From CAZJBP01 sp964544115 (GTDB lineage Bacteria; Verrucomicrobiota; Kiritimatiellia; UBA8416; JADHWI01), in assembly GCA_964544115.1 (NCBI GenBank), contig CAZJBP010000118.1:1-11576 (forward strand): a stretch of DNA of 11,576 nt, in the 5' to 3' direction. The position numbers were made by a program, and so were the translations under genes. A model generated the notes under the pieces. It was not told the origin of the DNA. It searched no databases and worked only from the letters and a program-made list of their open reading frames with translations. Below are positions 1-6,629 of this stretch, piece by piece; position 1 is the stretch's first letter; each line of letters starts with the position of its first letter.

Positions 1-1
1 T

Positions 2-91
2 CTTGTCTTTGCCGGGTGGTACCTCGTTCTGGCCGGTCTGCGATGGCTCACGACAAGCACAGGGGAGAGCCATGACCGGCACCGACGTTAG
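2..91 (+). CDS. C-terminal fragment of a probable membrane protein (5' end outside the window)
   Basis: The reading frame beginning at base 2 is open from the window edge to a TAG at 89-91. It encodes about 29 residues: a hydrophobic, aromatic segment (VFAGWYLVLAGLRWL) and then a polar, basic tail ending HDRHRR. That pattern suits the last transmembrane helix and cytoplasmic tail of a membrane protein, matching the membrane proteins downstream. The other two + frames are also open here, so frame choice rests on the hydrophobic pattern and a somewhat higher share of G/C at third positions. The frame starting at base 3 runs to a TGA at 138-140 that overlaps the next gene's start as ATGA, and is the main alternative. 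Family unknown. Confidence 0.4.
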   Translation, partial: LVFAGWYLVLAGLRWLTTSTGESHDRHRR

Positions 92-136
92 CATCACACC
101 GTTTCAACACAGGACCAGTCGTTTGACGGACAAAGG

Positions 137-730
137 ATGAGCAATATTCCATACTCGCTACGGCTGGGCGCTCTGGTGCTGCTGGGCGCCACCATGGTGA
201 CGTACGACCGGCTGTACCGGAAGCGGCGCGGTGAGCGTGAATGGGAGTATGGCTTCCTGTTCCTTATGGGCCTCCTGGGGGCGCTGTACGGCGCGGCCTG
301 CGACGCGGTGACATCGGGCCTGTCGCCTGCCTACTTTGCCGTCGGCAAGGGCCTTGAAGGTACGGGCACAATCAAGCACCAAGCCATGGTGCTCGGCGCC
401 CAGGCCGGGTTCTCGGGGGCTGTCGTTGGCTGTGCGATCTGGCAGTTCGCGTTGAGAGCTCTTCAAGCCCGGAAGCGTTGCGGGGTTATCCTTCGGTACT
501 GCTGGGTTCCGTTCAGCCTGGCAACTCTGCTTGGGATTCTGCTGCCTGTCGTCTGTCGCGGCATGGATCCCTTCGGCTTTGCCGAGCGCCTGAGGAGCGT
601 TGTGTCGGCGGAGTATGTGCCGGGCTTTCTCACCGTGTGGTGGGTGCATCTAGGAGTCTACGCCGGATTGACTGCGGGCGTGGCGGTTGGCATTTATGTG
701 ACCAGGAAGCGCCTCCTCACTTGCGGTTGA
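137..730 (+). CDS. Uncharacterised five-helix integral membrane protein
   Basis: A 197-residue protein with five likely transmembrane helices at about residues 8-24, 38-58, 86-108, 120-141 and 163-188, so almost the whole protein lies in the membrane. The loop after helix 2 carries a stretch like YGAACDAVTSGLSPAYFAVGK. From memory this resembles a motif (YG..xDQ.T.R.S.EYFTVG) in a family of uncharacterised bacterial membrane proteins; I cannot confirm this without a search. No catalytic motif is visible. The ATG at 137 lacks a well-spaced Shine-Dalgarno: the nearest purine run, AAAGGA, runs into the start codon. It does overlap, as ATGA, the stop of an open frame coming from upstream, so translational coupling is possible. 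Next gene begins 40 bases downstream; probably the same operon as tspO. Confidence 0.75.
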   Translation: MSNIPYSLRLGALVLLGATMVTYDRLYRKRRGEREWEYGFLFLMGLLGALYGAACDAVTSGLSPAYFAVGKGLEGTGTIKHQAMVLGAQAGFSGAVVGCAIWQFALRALQARKRCGVILRYCWVPFSLATLLGILLPVVCRGMDPFGFAERLRSVVSAEYVPGFLTVWWVHLGVYAGLTAGVAVGIYVTRKRLLTCG

Positions 731-770
731 CCGCCGATGCGTGATTGTCGCTCAGGGAAAGGAAGCGGGT

Positions 771-1049
771 ATGGTACGGATCCCCGATAAACCAACGCCG
801 ATCGGATGCCTTGTCGGCTTTCTGTCTCTCTTCCCGGCTGGGTTCTCGGCGTTGGCCTTCTGGGCCGCTGGCAAAGCGTTCACACGCTCGCCGCCAGATA
901 CTGAGTACGGGTGGCACCTGATCCGCGTGGGCGCCCTTGCCGTCTTGCCTGCAGTGGCTGGCATCGCTTACTCGGCGTTCCAAATCGCCAGGGTCGGGAC
1001 GACGGATCACCATCTGATCGGTCGGAGGGGTGGGGTAGCATCAAAGTGA
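771..1049 (+). CDS. Small two-helix membrane protein, unknown function
   Basis: A 92-residue protein with two likely transmembrane helices, about residues 11-34 and 48-72, joined by a short polar loop (TRSPPDTEYG), and a basic C-terminal tail containing GRRGG. I do not recognise a family. A GTG in the same frame at 741 would add ten residues, but the ATG at 771 is preferred because a purine-rich Shine-Dalgarno (AGGAAG, 760-765) sits five bases before it. It follows the five-helix protein by 40 bases and precedes tspO by 30 bases on the same strand, which suggests one transcript. Its only clue to function is this neighbourhood of small membrane proteins. Confidence 0.65.
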   Translation: MVRIPDKPTPIGCLVGFLSLFPAGFSALAFWAAGKAFTRSPPDTEYGWHLIRVGALAVLPAVAGIAYSAFQIARVGTTDHHLIGRRGGVASK

Positions 1050-1079
1050 AGCCGCGTGATTATCTTCTTAGGGGGCGTT

Positions 1080-1550
1080 ATGACCACGGTTAAGCGGATT
1101 CTGGCACCTGTGGGCTGGCTGGCGCTGACCTTCAGCGCGGCGGCAACCGGCGTGTTCGTATCCACCGACGGCTGGTATGCCGGCCTCGTCAAGCCCGCGT
1201 GGAATCCGCCGGGCTGGCTGTTTGGGCCGGTGTGGACGCTGCTGTACGTCATGATGGGCGTGGCGGCCTGGCTAGTGTGGCAGCGCGGCGGGTGGGCGCT
1301 TCAGCGTCGCTCGCTGGGCCTGTACCTATTGCAGTGGGCGCTGAACGCCTTGTGGACGCCTGTTTTCTTCGGCCTGCAGCAGCCCAGCTGGGCTTGTGGG
1401 GTGATTGTCGCATTGGATGTCGCCGTGCTGCTCACGCTGGTTGCGTTCTGGAATGTACGACGAGTTGCAGGCGTGTTGCTGGTGCCGTATGCACTATGGG
1501 TGGCCTTCGCCACGGTTCTGAACTTCACGATCTGGTGGCTGAACACGTGA
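1080..1550 (+). CDS. tspO: TspO/MBR family tryptophan-rich membrane protein
   Basis: A 156-residue protein, the normal TspO length, with five transmembrane helices. Family hallmarks are clear: GWYAGLVKPAWNPPGWLFGPVWT in residues 31-53 (the WxPP..FGPVWT signature), a Trp/Asn helix QWALNALWTPVFFGL at 85-99, R-A-x-x-L-L-x-P-Y-x-L-W-V around 128-141, and the terminal LNFTIWWLN. TspO proteins bind porphyrins, haem and, in animals, cholesterol; in bacteria they are linked to tetrapyrrole and stress regulation, but their biochemical activity is still debated. An in-frame GTG at 1056 would add eight residues; the ATG at 1080 is favoured by the AGGGGG run at 1070-1075 just upstream. Last gene of the leftmost + strand cluster; convergent with the tRNA gene. 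Confidence 0.93.
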   Translation: MTTVKRILAPVGWLALTFSAAATGVFVSTDGWYAGLVKPAWNPPGWLFGPVWTLLYVMMGVAAWLVWQRGGWALQRRSLGLYLLQWALNALWTPVFFGLQQPSWACGVIVALDVAVLLTLVAFWNVRRVAGVLLVPYALWVAFATVLNFTIWWLNT

Positions 1551-1621
1551 AGGCGATCCCGATCAATGGACTGAGCCGCAGTGTGAGGCACGTGTAGGCT
1601 TGAAGGGTCCGGATGCGCAAG

Positions 1622-1698
1622 TGGTGGGCGATACAGGACTTGAACCTGTGACCCCTACCATGTCAAGGTAGTGCTCTAGCCAGCTGAGCTAATCGCCC
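1622..1698 (-). tRNA. tRNA-Val (anticodon GAC), CCA encoded
   Basis: The minus strand folds into a complete cloverleaf: a 7-bp acceptor stem GGGCGAT/ATCGCCC, a D arm GCTC...GAGC with the AGCTGGCTA loop, an anticodon stem CTACC/GGTAG enclosing the 7-base loop TTGACAT (anticodon GAC, read as valine), a 5-base variable loop, and a T arm ACAGG/CCTGT with loop TTCAAGT. The discriminator is A and the 3' CCA is encoded (bases 1624-1622). No intron. It sits alone, convergent with tspO and divergent from the sugar operon. Confidence 0.97.
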
Positions 1699-1719
1699 TC
1701 GCACATCGAAACGGGCGGC

Positions 1720-1749
1720 ACTATAGGCGATGGCCGCTGCCGAAGTCAA
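1720..1749 (-). promoter_or_regulatory. Sigma70-type promoter for tRNA-Val
   Basis: On the minus strand, TTGACT (1749-1744) and TATAGT (1725-1720) are separated by 18 bases, close to the sigma70 consensus. Start of transcription would fall near 1713, giving a short 5' leader of about 15 bases before the mature tRNA end at 1698. The promoter overlaps the 5' extension of the longest reading of the kinase gene on the other strand, which argues that this extension is not coding. Confidence 0.7.
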
Positions 1750-1834
1750 CCTGCGACTCGTTTCCCGCTCGCTCGTCCCATGCTTGCCAATGCGGGGTGG
1801 GTATTACAGACTCAAGGCCCATTTGGGGTTAAGC

Positions 1835-3049
1835 GTGGCCACTGATATTCTATTGCTCAACACTGCCGTCCTGGACCTGAGAAGCCGGGACTTTGCGTTC
1901 GCCGAGCGGCTGGTAGGGAAGGGGGGCCTCGCCAGGTGCCGGACGATGGACATGCCGCCCTACACTCAGGAGCAGTTGCGCGGATGGATCGAGGCGGGCG
2001 GGGCAACAGCGGGCGGCCCCGGGAACTCGGCGCCCCTCATGGCCCGCGCCGGACTCAAGGTGGCCGTGGGGGTGAACCTGGGCCGGGGCAATTATGGCGG
2101 CCTGGACATCCAGGGGCGCACGTTTTACGACATCCTGGCCGCCCACGGCGTGGATCTGTCCGAGGCGGTGGTCCACCCGAACCTGCCCACCGGCACGACG
2201 TTCATCCAGGAATCGCCGAACGCCGAGCGGGGGGGGATCGCGTATTTCCCGAATGCGAACAACGATTTCGATTTCGATCATTTCAAGGGCAGCGTGGAGC
2301 GCCTGAAGCCCCGCGTGGTGCATTACATGTATTCTGGTCTGTCCGACCGGGGCGACGCCAACGGCGGCCGCGATCTCGCGGACTTCATGCGCTGGTGCCG
2401 GTCCAAGGGCTGCATCACCGTTGCCGACAGCCACACGCTGGCCGCGCGGCCTCAGCCGTTGATCGAGGGCGGGGATCGGGTCGATGGGTACCGCCTGCTC
2501 GAGCCGCTGCTGCTGGAGCTGGACATCTTCTTCACCTCGTCGGACGAGTCGAAGCTCATCGTCAACACGCTCGACCGGCCACATCGCTGGAGCGGGGATG
2601 CGCAGGCCGACGCGACGACCGCGCTGGATTTCCTGGTGGAGGCCTTCGGTCCTGCCCGCGGGGGGACGCGCCTGGCCGGCGTGACCGATGCACGGGGCGC
2701 CTTTGAGAAGCACGTTCAGCCGGACGGCGGGTCGTCCGCGGCCCGCCGCGTGGACTCGCGGTTCCTGTCGGGCGAGGTGGTCGATCTGGTCGGTGCGGGC
2801 GATTCATTCCGGGCGGGTGTGCTCAGCACCGTGGCGCGGCACGCGCACGCGTTTCAGACGGGCAAACTGGATGTGGCCAAGGCCGTGCAGATGGGCAACC
2901 TGTTCGCCTCGCTCTTCATCAAGGCGCCGCTGGACAGCCGATACGGCGGCATCGCCCCCCTGGCGGTCATGGAGCAGGTGGTGCAGGACGGCAAGTCGTA
3001 CGGGACGATGGACGAGCTGCGCGAGGCGTTGAAGGCGGCTGCGGCATGA
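1835..3049 (+). CDS. PfkB-family carbohydrate kinase
   Basis: ATP-dependent sugar kinase of the ribokinase/PfkB superfamily; substrate not determinable, with a ketose or similar sugar inferred from the neighbours. With the start proposed here it has 404 residues, longer than the usual 300-330. The C-terminal PfkB signature is VDLVGAGDSFRAG, with VGAGDS at residues 319-324 and the catalytic base Asp at 323. A Gly-rich N-terminal substrate-lid segment (GGATAGGPGNSAP) lies at about 55-67, and an SSDES segment near 235-239 matches the NxxE-type metal/phosphate site. An in-frame ATG at 1730 would add 35 residues, but these look non-coding and cover the tRNA promoter; GTG at 1835, with GGGG six bases upstream, is preferred, and the protein then begins with a typical beta strand (ATDILLLNTAV). 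Its stop overlaps the next start as ATGA. Confidence 0.88.
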   Translation: MATDILLLNTAVLDLRSRDFAFAERLVGKGGLARCRTMDMPPYTQEQLRGWIEAGGATAGGPGNSAPLMARAGLKVAVGVNLGRGNYGGLDIQGRTFYDILAAHGVDLSEAVVHPNLPTGTTFIQESPNAERGGIAYFPNANNDFDFDHFKGSVERLKPRVVHYMYSGLSDRGDANGGRDLADFMRWCRSKGCITVADSHTLAARPQPLIEGGDRVDGYRLLEPLLLELDIFFTSSDESKLIVNTLDRPHRWSGDAQADATTALDFLVEAFGPARGGTRLAGVTDARGAFEKHVQPDGGSSAARRVDSRFLSGEVVDLVGAGDSFRAGVLSTVARHAHAFQTGKLDVAKAVQMGNLFASLFIKAPLDSRYGGIAPLAVMEQVVQDGKSYGTMDELREALKAAAA

Positions 3050-4338
3050 CGAGCCGGTACGAAGCCTTTGCGTTTCCCACGACCTTTGCCGTGCCGTCGA
3101 CGATGCGGGCGCTGGTGGCCAGCGGCCGCGGCATGGAGAACCTGGCGGTGGCGACCGTGCCTGTGCCCGAGCCCGGCCCGAACCAGCTGCTGGCGCGGGT
3201 CGACGCGGCCGGCGTATGCACCAGCAATCTCAAGCTCATCGCGCAGGGCGCCGACCATACCTATCTGAACGGGTGGGACCTGGCCCGCTGGCCGATCATT
3301 CTCGGCGACGAGGGGTCGATCACGCTCATGCGCGTTGGCCGCAACCTGGCGGGGCGATTCAAGCCCGGCGAGCGCTACGGCGTGCAGCCGGCGGTGGATG
3401 TGGCGCCGATTCTGCACCGCGAGCGCTACCGCGACCAGGCGGCCGGCATGGCCAAGTGTGCCGTGGGCTACACGCTGCCGGGGCACCTGGCCGAGTACGT
3501 GCTGATCCAGGAGGAGGTCCTCGCGGCGCAGTGCCTGCTGCCGCTGCCCAGCGCGGGGCTGCCGTACTTCGCCGTGTCGATTGGCGAGCCGATCAGCTGC
3601 GTGCTGTCCGCGCAGGAGCGGCATTTCCACTTCCACAAGGACGGGCCGCTGGGCGGCCGGCGCGTCGAGAAGGGGCTGCTTCCCGGCGGCGTGACCGTGG
3701 TGAGGGGGGCCGGGGTCATGGGTCGCATGCACGCCGAACTCGCGCTGCGCGCGCGGCCGCGGGTGCTGATCGTCGTGGCCTCCCGGGTCGAGCGGCTGAG
3801 GAGAGTGGAGAATGACATCGGGCCGCGGGCGTCCGCTGCGGGCGTCCGCCTGATGTGCGTCCAACCCGCGGACCTGGATGCCGCGCTCCGGGTGGCCTCC
3901 GGCGGCAAGGGCGCGGACGACCTGATTCTGGCGGTGGGGGTCCGGGACGAGCAGCAGCGCGCGCTCGGGCGGCTGGCGCAGGGCGGCGTGGCGAACCTGT
4001 TCGGGGGCCTGCCGCGGGGGGAGCATCTGCTCGAGCTGGATTCGCTGGCGGTGCATTACCGCGAGATCCACGTGGTCGGCTCCAGCGGCGGCGAACCCAG
4101 CGACCTGGCGAACGCGCTGGGGGCGATCGCCGACGGCAGCATCGACGCCGGCAGCTACGTGGCCGCCGTGGGCGGTCTGGAGGACGCGGTGGACGTGCTG
4201 AAGAGCGTCAAGGACGCGCGCCTGGAAGGGCGGGCGATTCTCTACCCGCATGTTCGCAGGCTGCCTGTGCGGGCGGTGGATCGCTGGAGCGGCGATGACG
4301 AGAAGAGTTTTCTGGAAGAGAATCTGCGCCCGGCCTGA
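3046..4338 (+). CDS. MDR-superfamily dehydrogenase, L-sorbose-1-phosphate reductase-like
   Basis: A 430-residue medium-chain (alcohol dehydrogenase-type) dehydrogenase/reductase using NAD(P)H. The GroES-like N-terminal half contains AGVCTSNLKL (candidate metal ligand Cys58) and ILGDEGS (Asp88, Glu89) where most relatives have GHE. GHLAEYVLI (146-154) and GEPISCVLSA (180-189) are typical MDR segments. The Rossmann half opens with VVRGAGVMGRMHAEL, the GxGxxG motif at 221-226. The four-cysteine structural zinc lobe is not evident. The long length, the extra N-terminal strand and the C-terminal tail resemble the SorE group, which reduces L-sorbose 1-phosphate to D-glucitol 6-phosphate; this sub-assignment is from memory and tentative. 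ATGA overlap with the kinase and a GAAGGCGG stretch upstream indicate coupled translation. Confidence 0.8.
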   Translation: MTSRYEAFAFPTTFAVPSTMRALVASGRGMENLAVATVPVPEPGPNQLLARVDAAGVCTSNLKLIAQGADHTYLNGWDLARWPIILGDEGSITLMRVGRNLAGRFKPGERYGVQPAVDVAPILHRERYRDQAAGMAKCAVGYTLPGHLAEYVLIQEEVLAAQCLLPLPSAGLPYFAVSIGEPISCVLSAQERHFHFHKDGPLGGRRVEKGLLPGGVTVVRGAGVMGRMHAELALRARPRVLIVVASRVERLRRVENDIGPRASAAGVRLMCVQPADLDAALRVASGGKGADDLILAVGVRDEQQRALGRLAQGGVANLFGGLPRGEHLLELDSLAVHYREIHVVGSSGGEPSDLANALGAIADGSIDAGSYVAAVGGLEDAVDVLKSVKDARLEGRAILYPHVRRLPVRAVDRWSGDDEKSFLEENLRPA

Positions 4339-4364
4339 TCGGCCGGTGGCGCCACGAGGTGCGG

Positions 4365-5585
4365 ATGAGCGGCAAGGATCGGGATCACGTCATGACCGGG
4401 TTCGGCTTCGGGCCGATCCAGGCGGGGCTCTTCTTTCATGAGGCGTTCGTCAGCGGCCGGTTTTCGCGGCTGGTCGCGGCGGAGGTGGACGCAGGGATGG
4501 TCCGGGCGGTCAACGACAACGGGAACCGCTATGCGCTCAATATCGCGCGGGCCTCCGGCGTCGAGCAGGTGGTGGTCGGGGGCGTCGAGCTGATCAACCC
4601 GCGGTCCTCGGGCGGGCGGGCGGCGCTGGTGGATGCGATTGCCGCATCGACAGAGATCGTGACGGCGCTGCCCTCGGTGGAGATCTTCTCGACGGGCGGC
4701 AAGGACAGTGTCGCGGCGATCATTGCCGACGGTCTCACCAAGCGCGCCGGGGCGCCGTGCCTCGTTTATGCGGCGGAAAACAACACCCGGGCCGCCGAGG
4801 TGCTGGAGTCCGCGGTGCGCCGGTACGCGCCGGAACTGGCCGGCGTGCAGTTCCTCAACACCGTCATCGGCAAGATGAGCCGCGTCGTCACCGATCCTGC
4901 CGAGATTCGCGAGCACGGCCTGGCTCCGATGGTTCCCGGCGCGGGCCGGGCGTTCCTGCTCGAGGCCTTCAACCACATCTTCGTGAGCCGCACTCGGCTG
5001 CAGGGGGTGAAGCCGGGGATCGACGTGTTTGAGGAGAAGGACGACCTCCGCCCGTTCGAGGAGGCGAAGCTTTACGGGCACAACGCCGTGCACGCCCTGC
5101 TCGGGTACCTGGCCCTCAAACGGGGCTACACGATGATGTCGGACATGGCCTGCGATGAGAGCCTCATGAAGACGGGGCGCACGGCCTTTCTGGAGGAGTC
5201 CGGGCGCGCCCTGATGGCGCGGCACGCGGGCAAGGACCCGATGTTTACGCCCGAGGGCTTCCGCGCCTATGCCGAGGATCTGCTTGAGCGCATGGTGAAC
5301 CCATACCTGCGCGATGACGTGGCCCGGGTGACGCGCGATCCCCGCCGCAAGCTGGCCTGGGGCGACCGCCTGCTGGGGACCATGCAACTGGCGTTGCAGG
5401 CCGGGATCCAGCCGAGGCAGTTTGCCAAGGGAGCGCGGGCGGCGCTGGAACTGGTGGAAGACCAGGAGCCGGACAAGAGCCCCGAGCGTATCCTGCAGGA
5501 GATCTGGGCTCACGACGACGCGGAGCCGCGCCTGGTCCGCGCGCTCACGAAGCTGATTCTGTCCTCGCCGCTCACGGGCGTATGA
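4365..5585 (+). CDS. Polyol-phosphate dehydrogenase, mannitol-1-phosphate 5-dehydrogenase (MtlD)-like
   Basis: A 406-residue NAD(P)-dependent dehydrogenase of the polyol-specific long-chain family, which oxidises polyols or polyol phosphates to ketoses. The N-terminal Rossmann motif is GFGPIQAG (GxGxxxxG, 14-21). YAAENN (135-140) and NTVIGKMSRVV (165-175) align with the corresponding parts of E. coli MtlD as I recall it. KLYGHNAVH (235-243) supplies the KxxxxNxxH active-site motif, with Lys235 the expected catalytic residue. LEESGRALMARH (276-287) and NPYLRDDVARVTRDPRRKL (312-330) are strongly MtlD-like. Start ATG 4365 is chosen over a GTG at 4359 and an ATG at 4392 because GAGG (4356-4359) lies five bases before it. 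Probable last gene of the sugar operon, 26 bases after the reductase. The exact polyol is unknown. Confidence 0.87.
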   Translation: MSGKDRDHVMTGFGFGPIQAGLFFHEAFVSGRFSRLVAAEVDAGMVRAVNDNGNRYALNIARASGVEQVVVGGVELINPRSSGGRAALVDAIAASTEIVTALPSVEIFSTGGKDSVAAIIADGLTKRAGAPCLVYAAENNTRAAEVLESAVRRYAPELAGVQFLNTVIGKMSRVVTDPAEIREHGLAPMVPGAGRAFLLEAFNHIFVSRTRLQGVKPGIDVFEEKDDLRPFEEAKLYGHNAVHALLGYLALKRGYTMMSDMACDESLMKTGRTAFLEESGRALMARHAGKDPMFTPEGFRAYAEDLLERMVNPYLRDDVARVTRDPRRKLAWGDRLLGTMQLALQAGIQPRQFAKGARAALELVEDQEPDKSPERILQEIWAHDDAEPRLVRALTKLILSSPLTGV

Positions 5586-5627
5586 CCGGCTGCGCCCCCC
5601 GCGCCGTGCGGGTGCGGAGGGCGCCGG
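5586..5627. terminator. GC-rich stem-loop between convergent genes, possible bidirectional terminator
   Basis: Immediately after the polyol dehydrogenase stop, GCGCCC (5592-5597) can pair with GGGCGC (5619-5624), with an outer CCG/CGG and an inner hairpin CCCGC-GCCGT-GCGGG (5598-5612). No long T run follows in either direction (only CCTTT on the + side), so this is a structural candidate, not a canonical intrinsic terminator. Its position between two convergent stops, 51 bases apart, supports the role. Confidence 0.45.
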
Positions 5628-5636
5628 CCTTTGACC

Positions 5637-6587
5637 TTACACCGGGTTCGCGACGAAATCGCCGCGGCACGCCTTGAGGTACTGCAGGGCTCGGACCTGT
5701 CCTGACATCTCGAGATCGCCCCGCATGACCGGATCGTGCCAGCCCTCAATGTCGATCGACCCCTTGAAGTTCACGCGGCGCAACTCCGTGATGATGTCGG
5801 CCCAGTTGCTGTCCCCGTAACCCGGCGTGCGGTGATACGCGAACGGCGGCACCTTCTGGACCGCGGCCGGCAGGGCGATGTCGCCGTGCATGGAGGAGTG
5901 CACGCCGTACTTCCGGACCACGTCCCAGTGCACGCTCGCATCCTTCCCGTGCACGTGGATGATGCGCCCGGCCCATTCCCGCAGCTGGGGCATGGGGTCG
6001 ATCAGGCTCACCATCTGGTGGCAGGGCTCCCATTCGAGGCCGAGGTTCTTGGCCGGAACGGCATCGAACATCATCGCCCAGGCCGTGGGGTTGTGGGCGA
6101 TGTTCCAGTCGCCCGTGGCCCACGTGCCGCCCATGTCGCAGTTCTCGAACGCAATCCGCACGCCCTTATCGCTCGCGCGCTTGGCCAGCGGGGTCCACAC
6201 CTTCTTGAACGCGTCCATGCTCTCGTCGATTCGCTTGCCGCGGACGCGGCCCGTGAACCCGGCCACGATGTCGCAGCCGAAGAGGTGCGCGTTATCGATG
6301 CACGCGCGCCAGCCGTCGAGCGTCTCCTTGTCGATCGGCGAGGACTCCAGCGGATTTCCGAAAATCCCCAGGGAGGAAATCACGGCGTCGCTGCCGTCGA
6401 GCTCCCGCTTGACGTCATCCGCCAGCTTCCGGAGGTTGACGCCCTTGCAGGTCTGCCAGAACGTCAGGCTGAACGACTCGAATCCATGCGGCAGGATCTG
6501 TCGGATGTAGTCGCCGGACTTCGGGTTGGCGCTGACCAGCGTTCCAATGCGAACGTCGGGCTGGATGGCTTTCGGCTTAGGGGTCAT
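5637..6587 (-). CDS. Sugar phosphate isomerase/epimerase-like TIM-barrel protein
   Basis: A 316-residue protein of the xylose-isomerase-like (AP endonuclease 2 fold) family, which includes tagatose/psicose 3-epimerases, inosose dehydratase and many uncharacterised sugar enzymes. The divalent-metal ligands expected at barrel strand ends are visible: Glu148 in IAFENC, Glu187 and His190 in EWEPCH, His213/Asp216 in IHVHGKD, and Glu281 in IDIEGWHD. No signal peptide, so cytoplasmic. ATG 6587 has GAAAGGAA about eight bases upstream. It follows rdgB by 42 bases on the same strand and may be the last gene of that transcript, but its chemistry fits better with the convergent sugar operon across the stem-loop. 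Specific reaction not determinable from sequence. Confidence 0.87.
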   Translation of the reverse strand: MTPKPKAIQPDVRIGTLVSANPKSGDYIRQILPHGFESFSLTFWQTCKGVNLRKLADDVKRELDGSDAVISSLGIFGNPLESSPIDKETLDGWRACIDNAHLFGCDIVAGFTGRVRGKRIDESMDAFKKVWTPLAKRASDKGVRIAFENCDMGGTWATGDWNIAHNPTAWAMMFDAVPAKNLGLEWEPCHQMVSLIDPMPQLREWAGRIIHVHGKDASVHWDVVRKYGVHSSMHGDIALPAAVQKVPPFAYHRTPGYGDSNWADIITELRRVNFKGSIDIEGWHDPVMRGDLEMSGQVRALQYLKACRGDFVANPV

Positions 6588-6629
6588 TGAACCGGTTCCT
6601 TTCTGGTGTGTCTCTCTTTTCGGGGCCTT

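Noticed and set aside
1784..1807. Possible + strand promoter for the sugar operon (TTGCCA and TATTAC)
   Set aside because: The spacing is only 12 bases and the extended -10 TG is out of register, so I could not support it as a promoter.
1850..2713. A 287-codon minus-strand open frame opposite the kinase
   Set aside because: No motif and no Shine-Dalgarno seen; the + strand frame carries the PfkB GAGDS signature.
2854..4251. A 465-codon minus-strand open frame opposite the MDR dehydrogenase
   Set aside because: Its His/Arg/Gln/Ala-rich product shows no motif; the + strand carries the Rossmann and GroES-like motifs and ATGA coupling.
4242..5513. A 423-codon minus-strand open frame opposite the polyol-phosphate dehydrogenase
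   Set aside because: Shadow of the MtlD-like gene, which has the KxxxxNxxH active site; the antisense product has no recognisable features.
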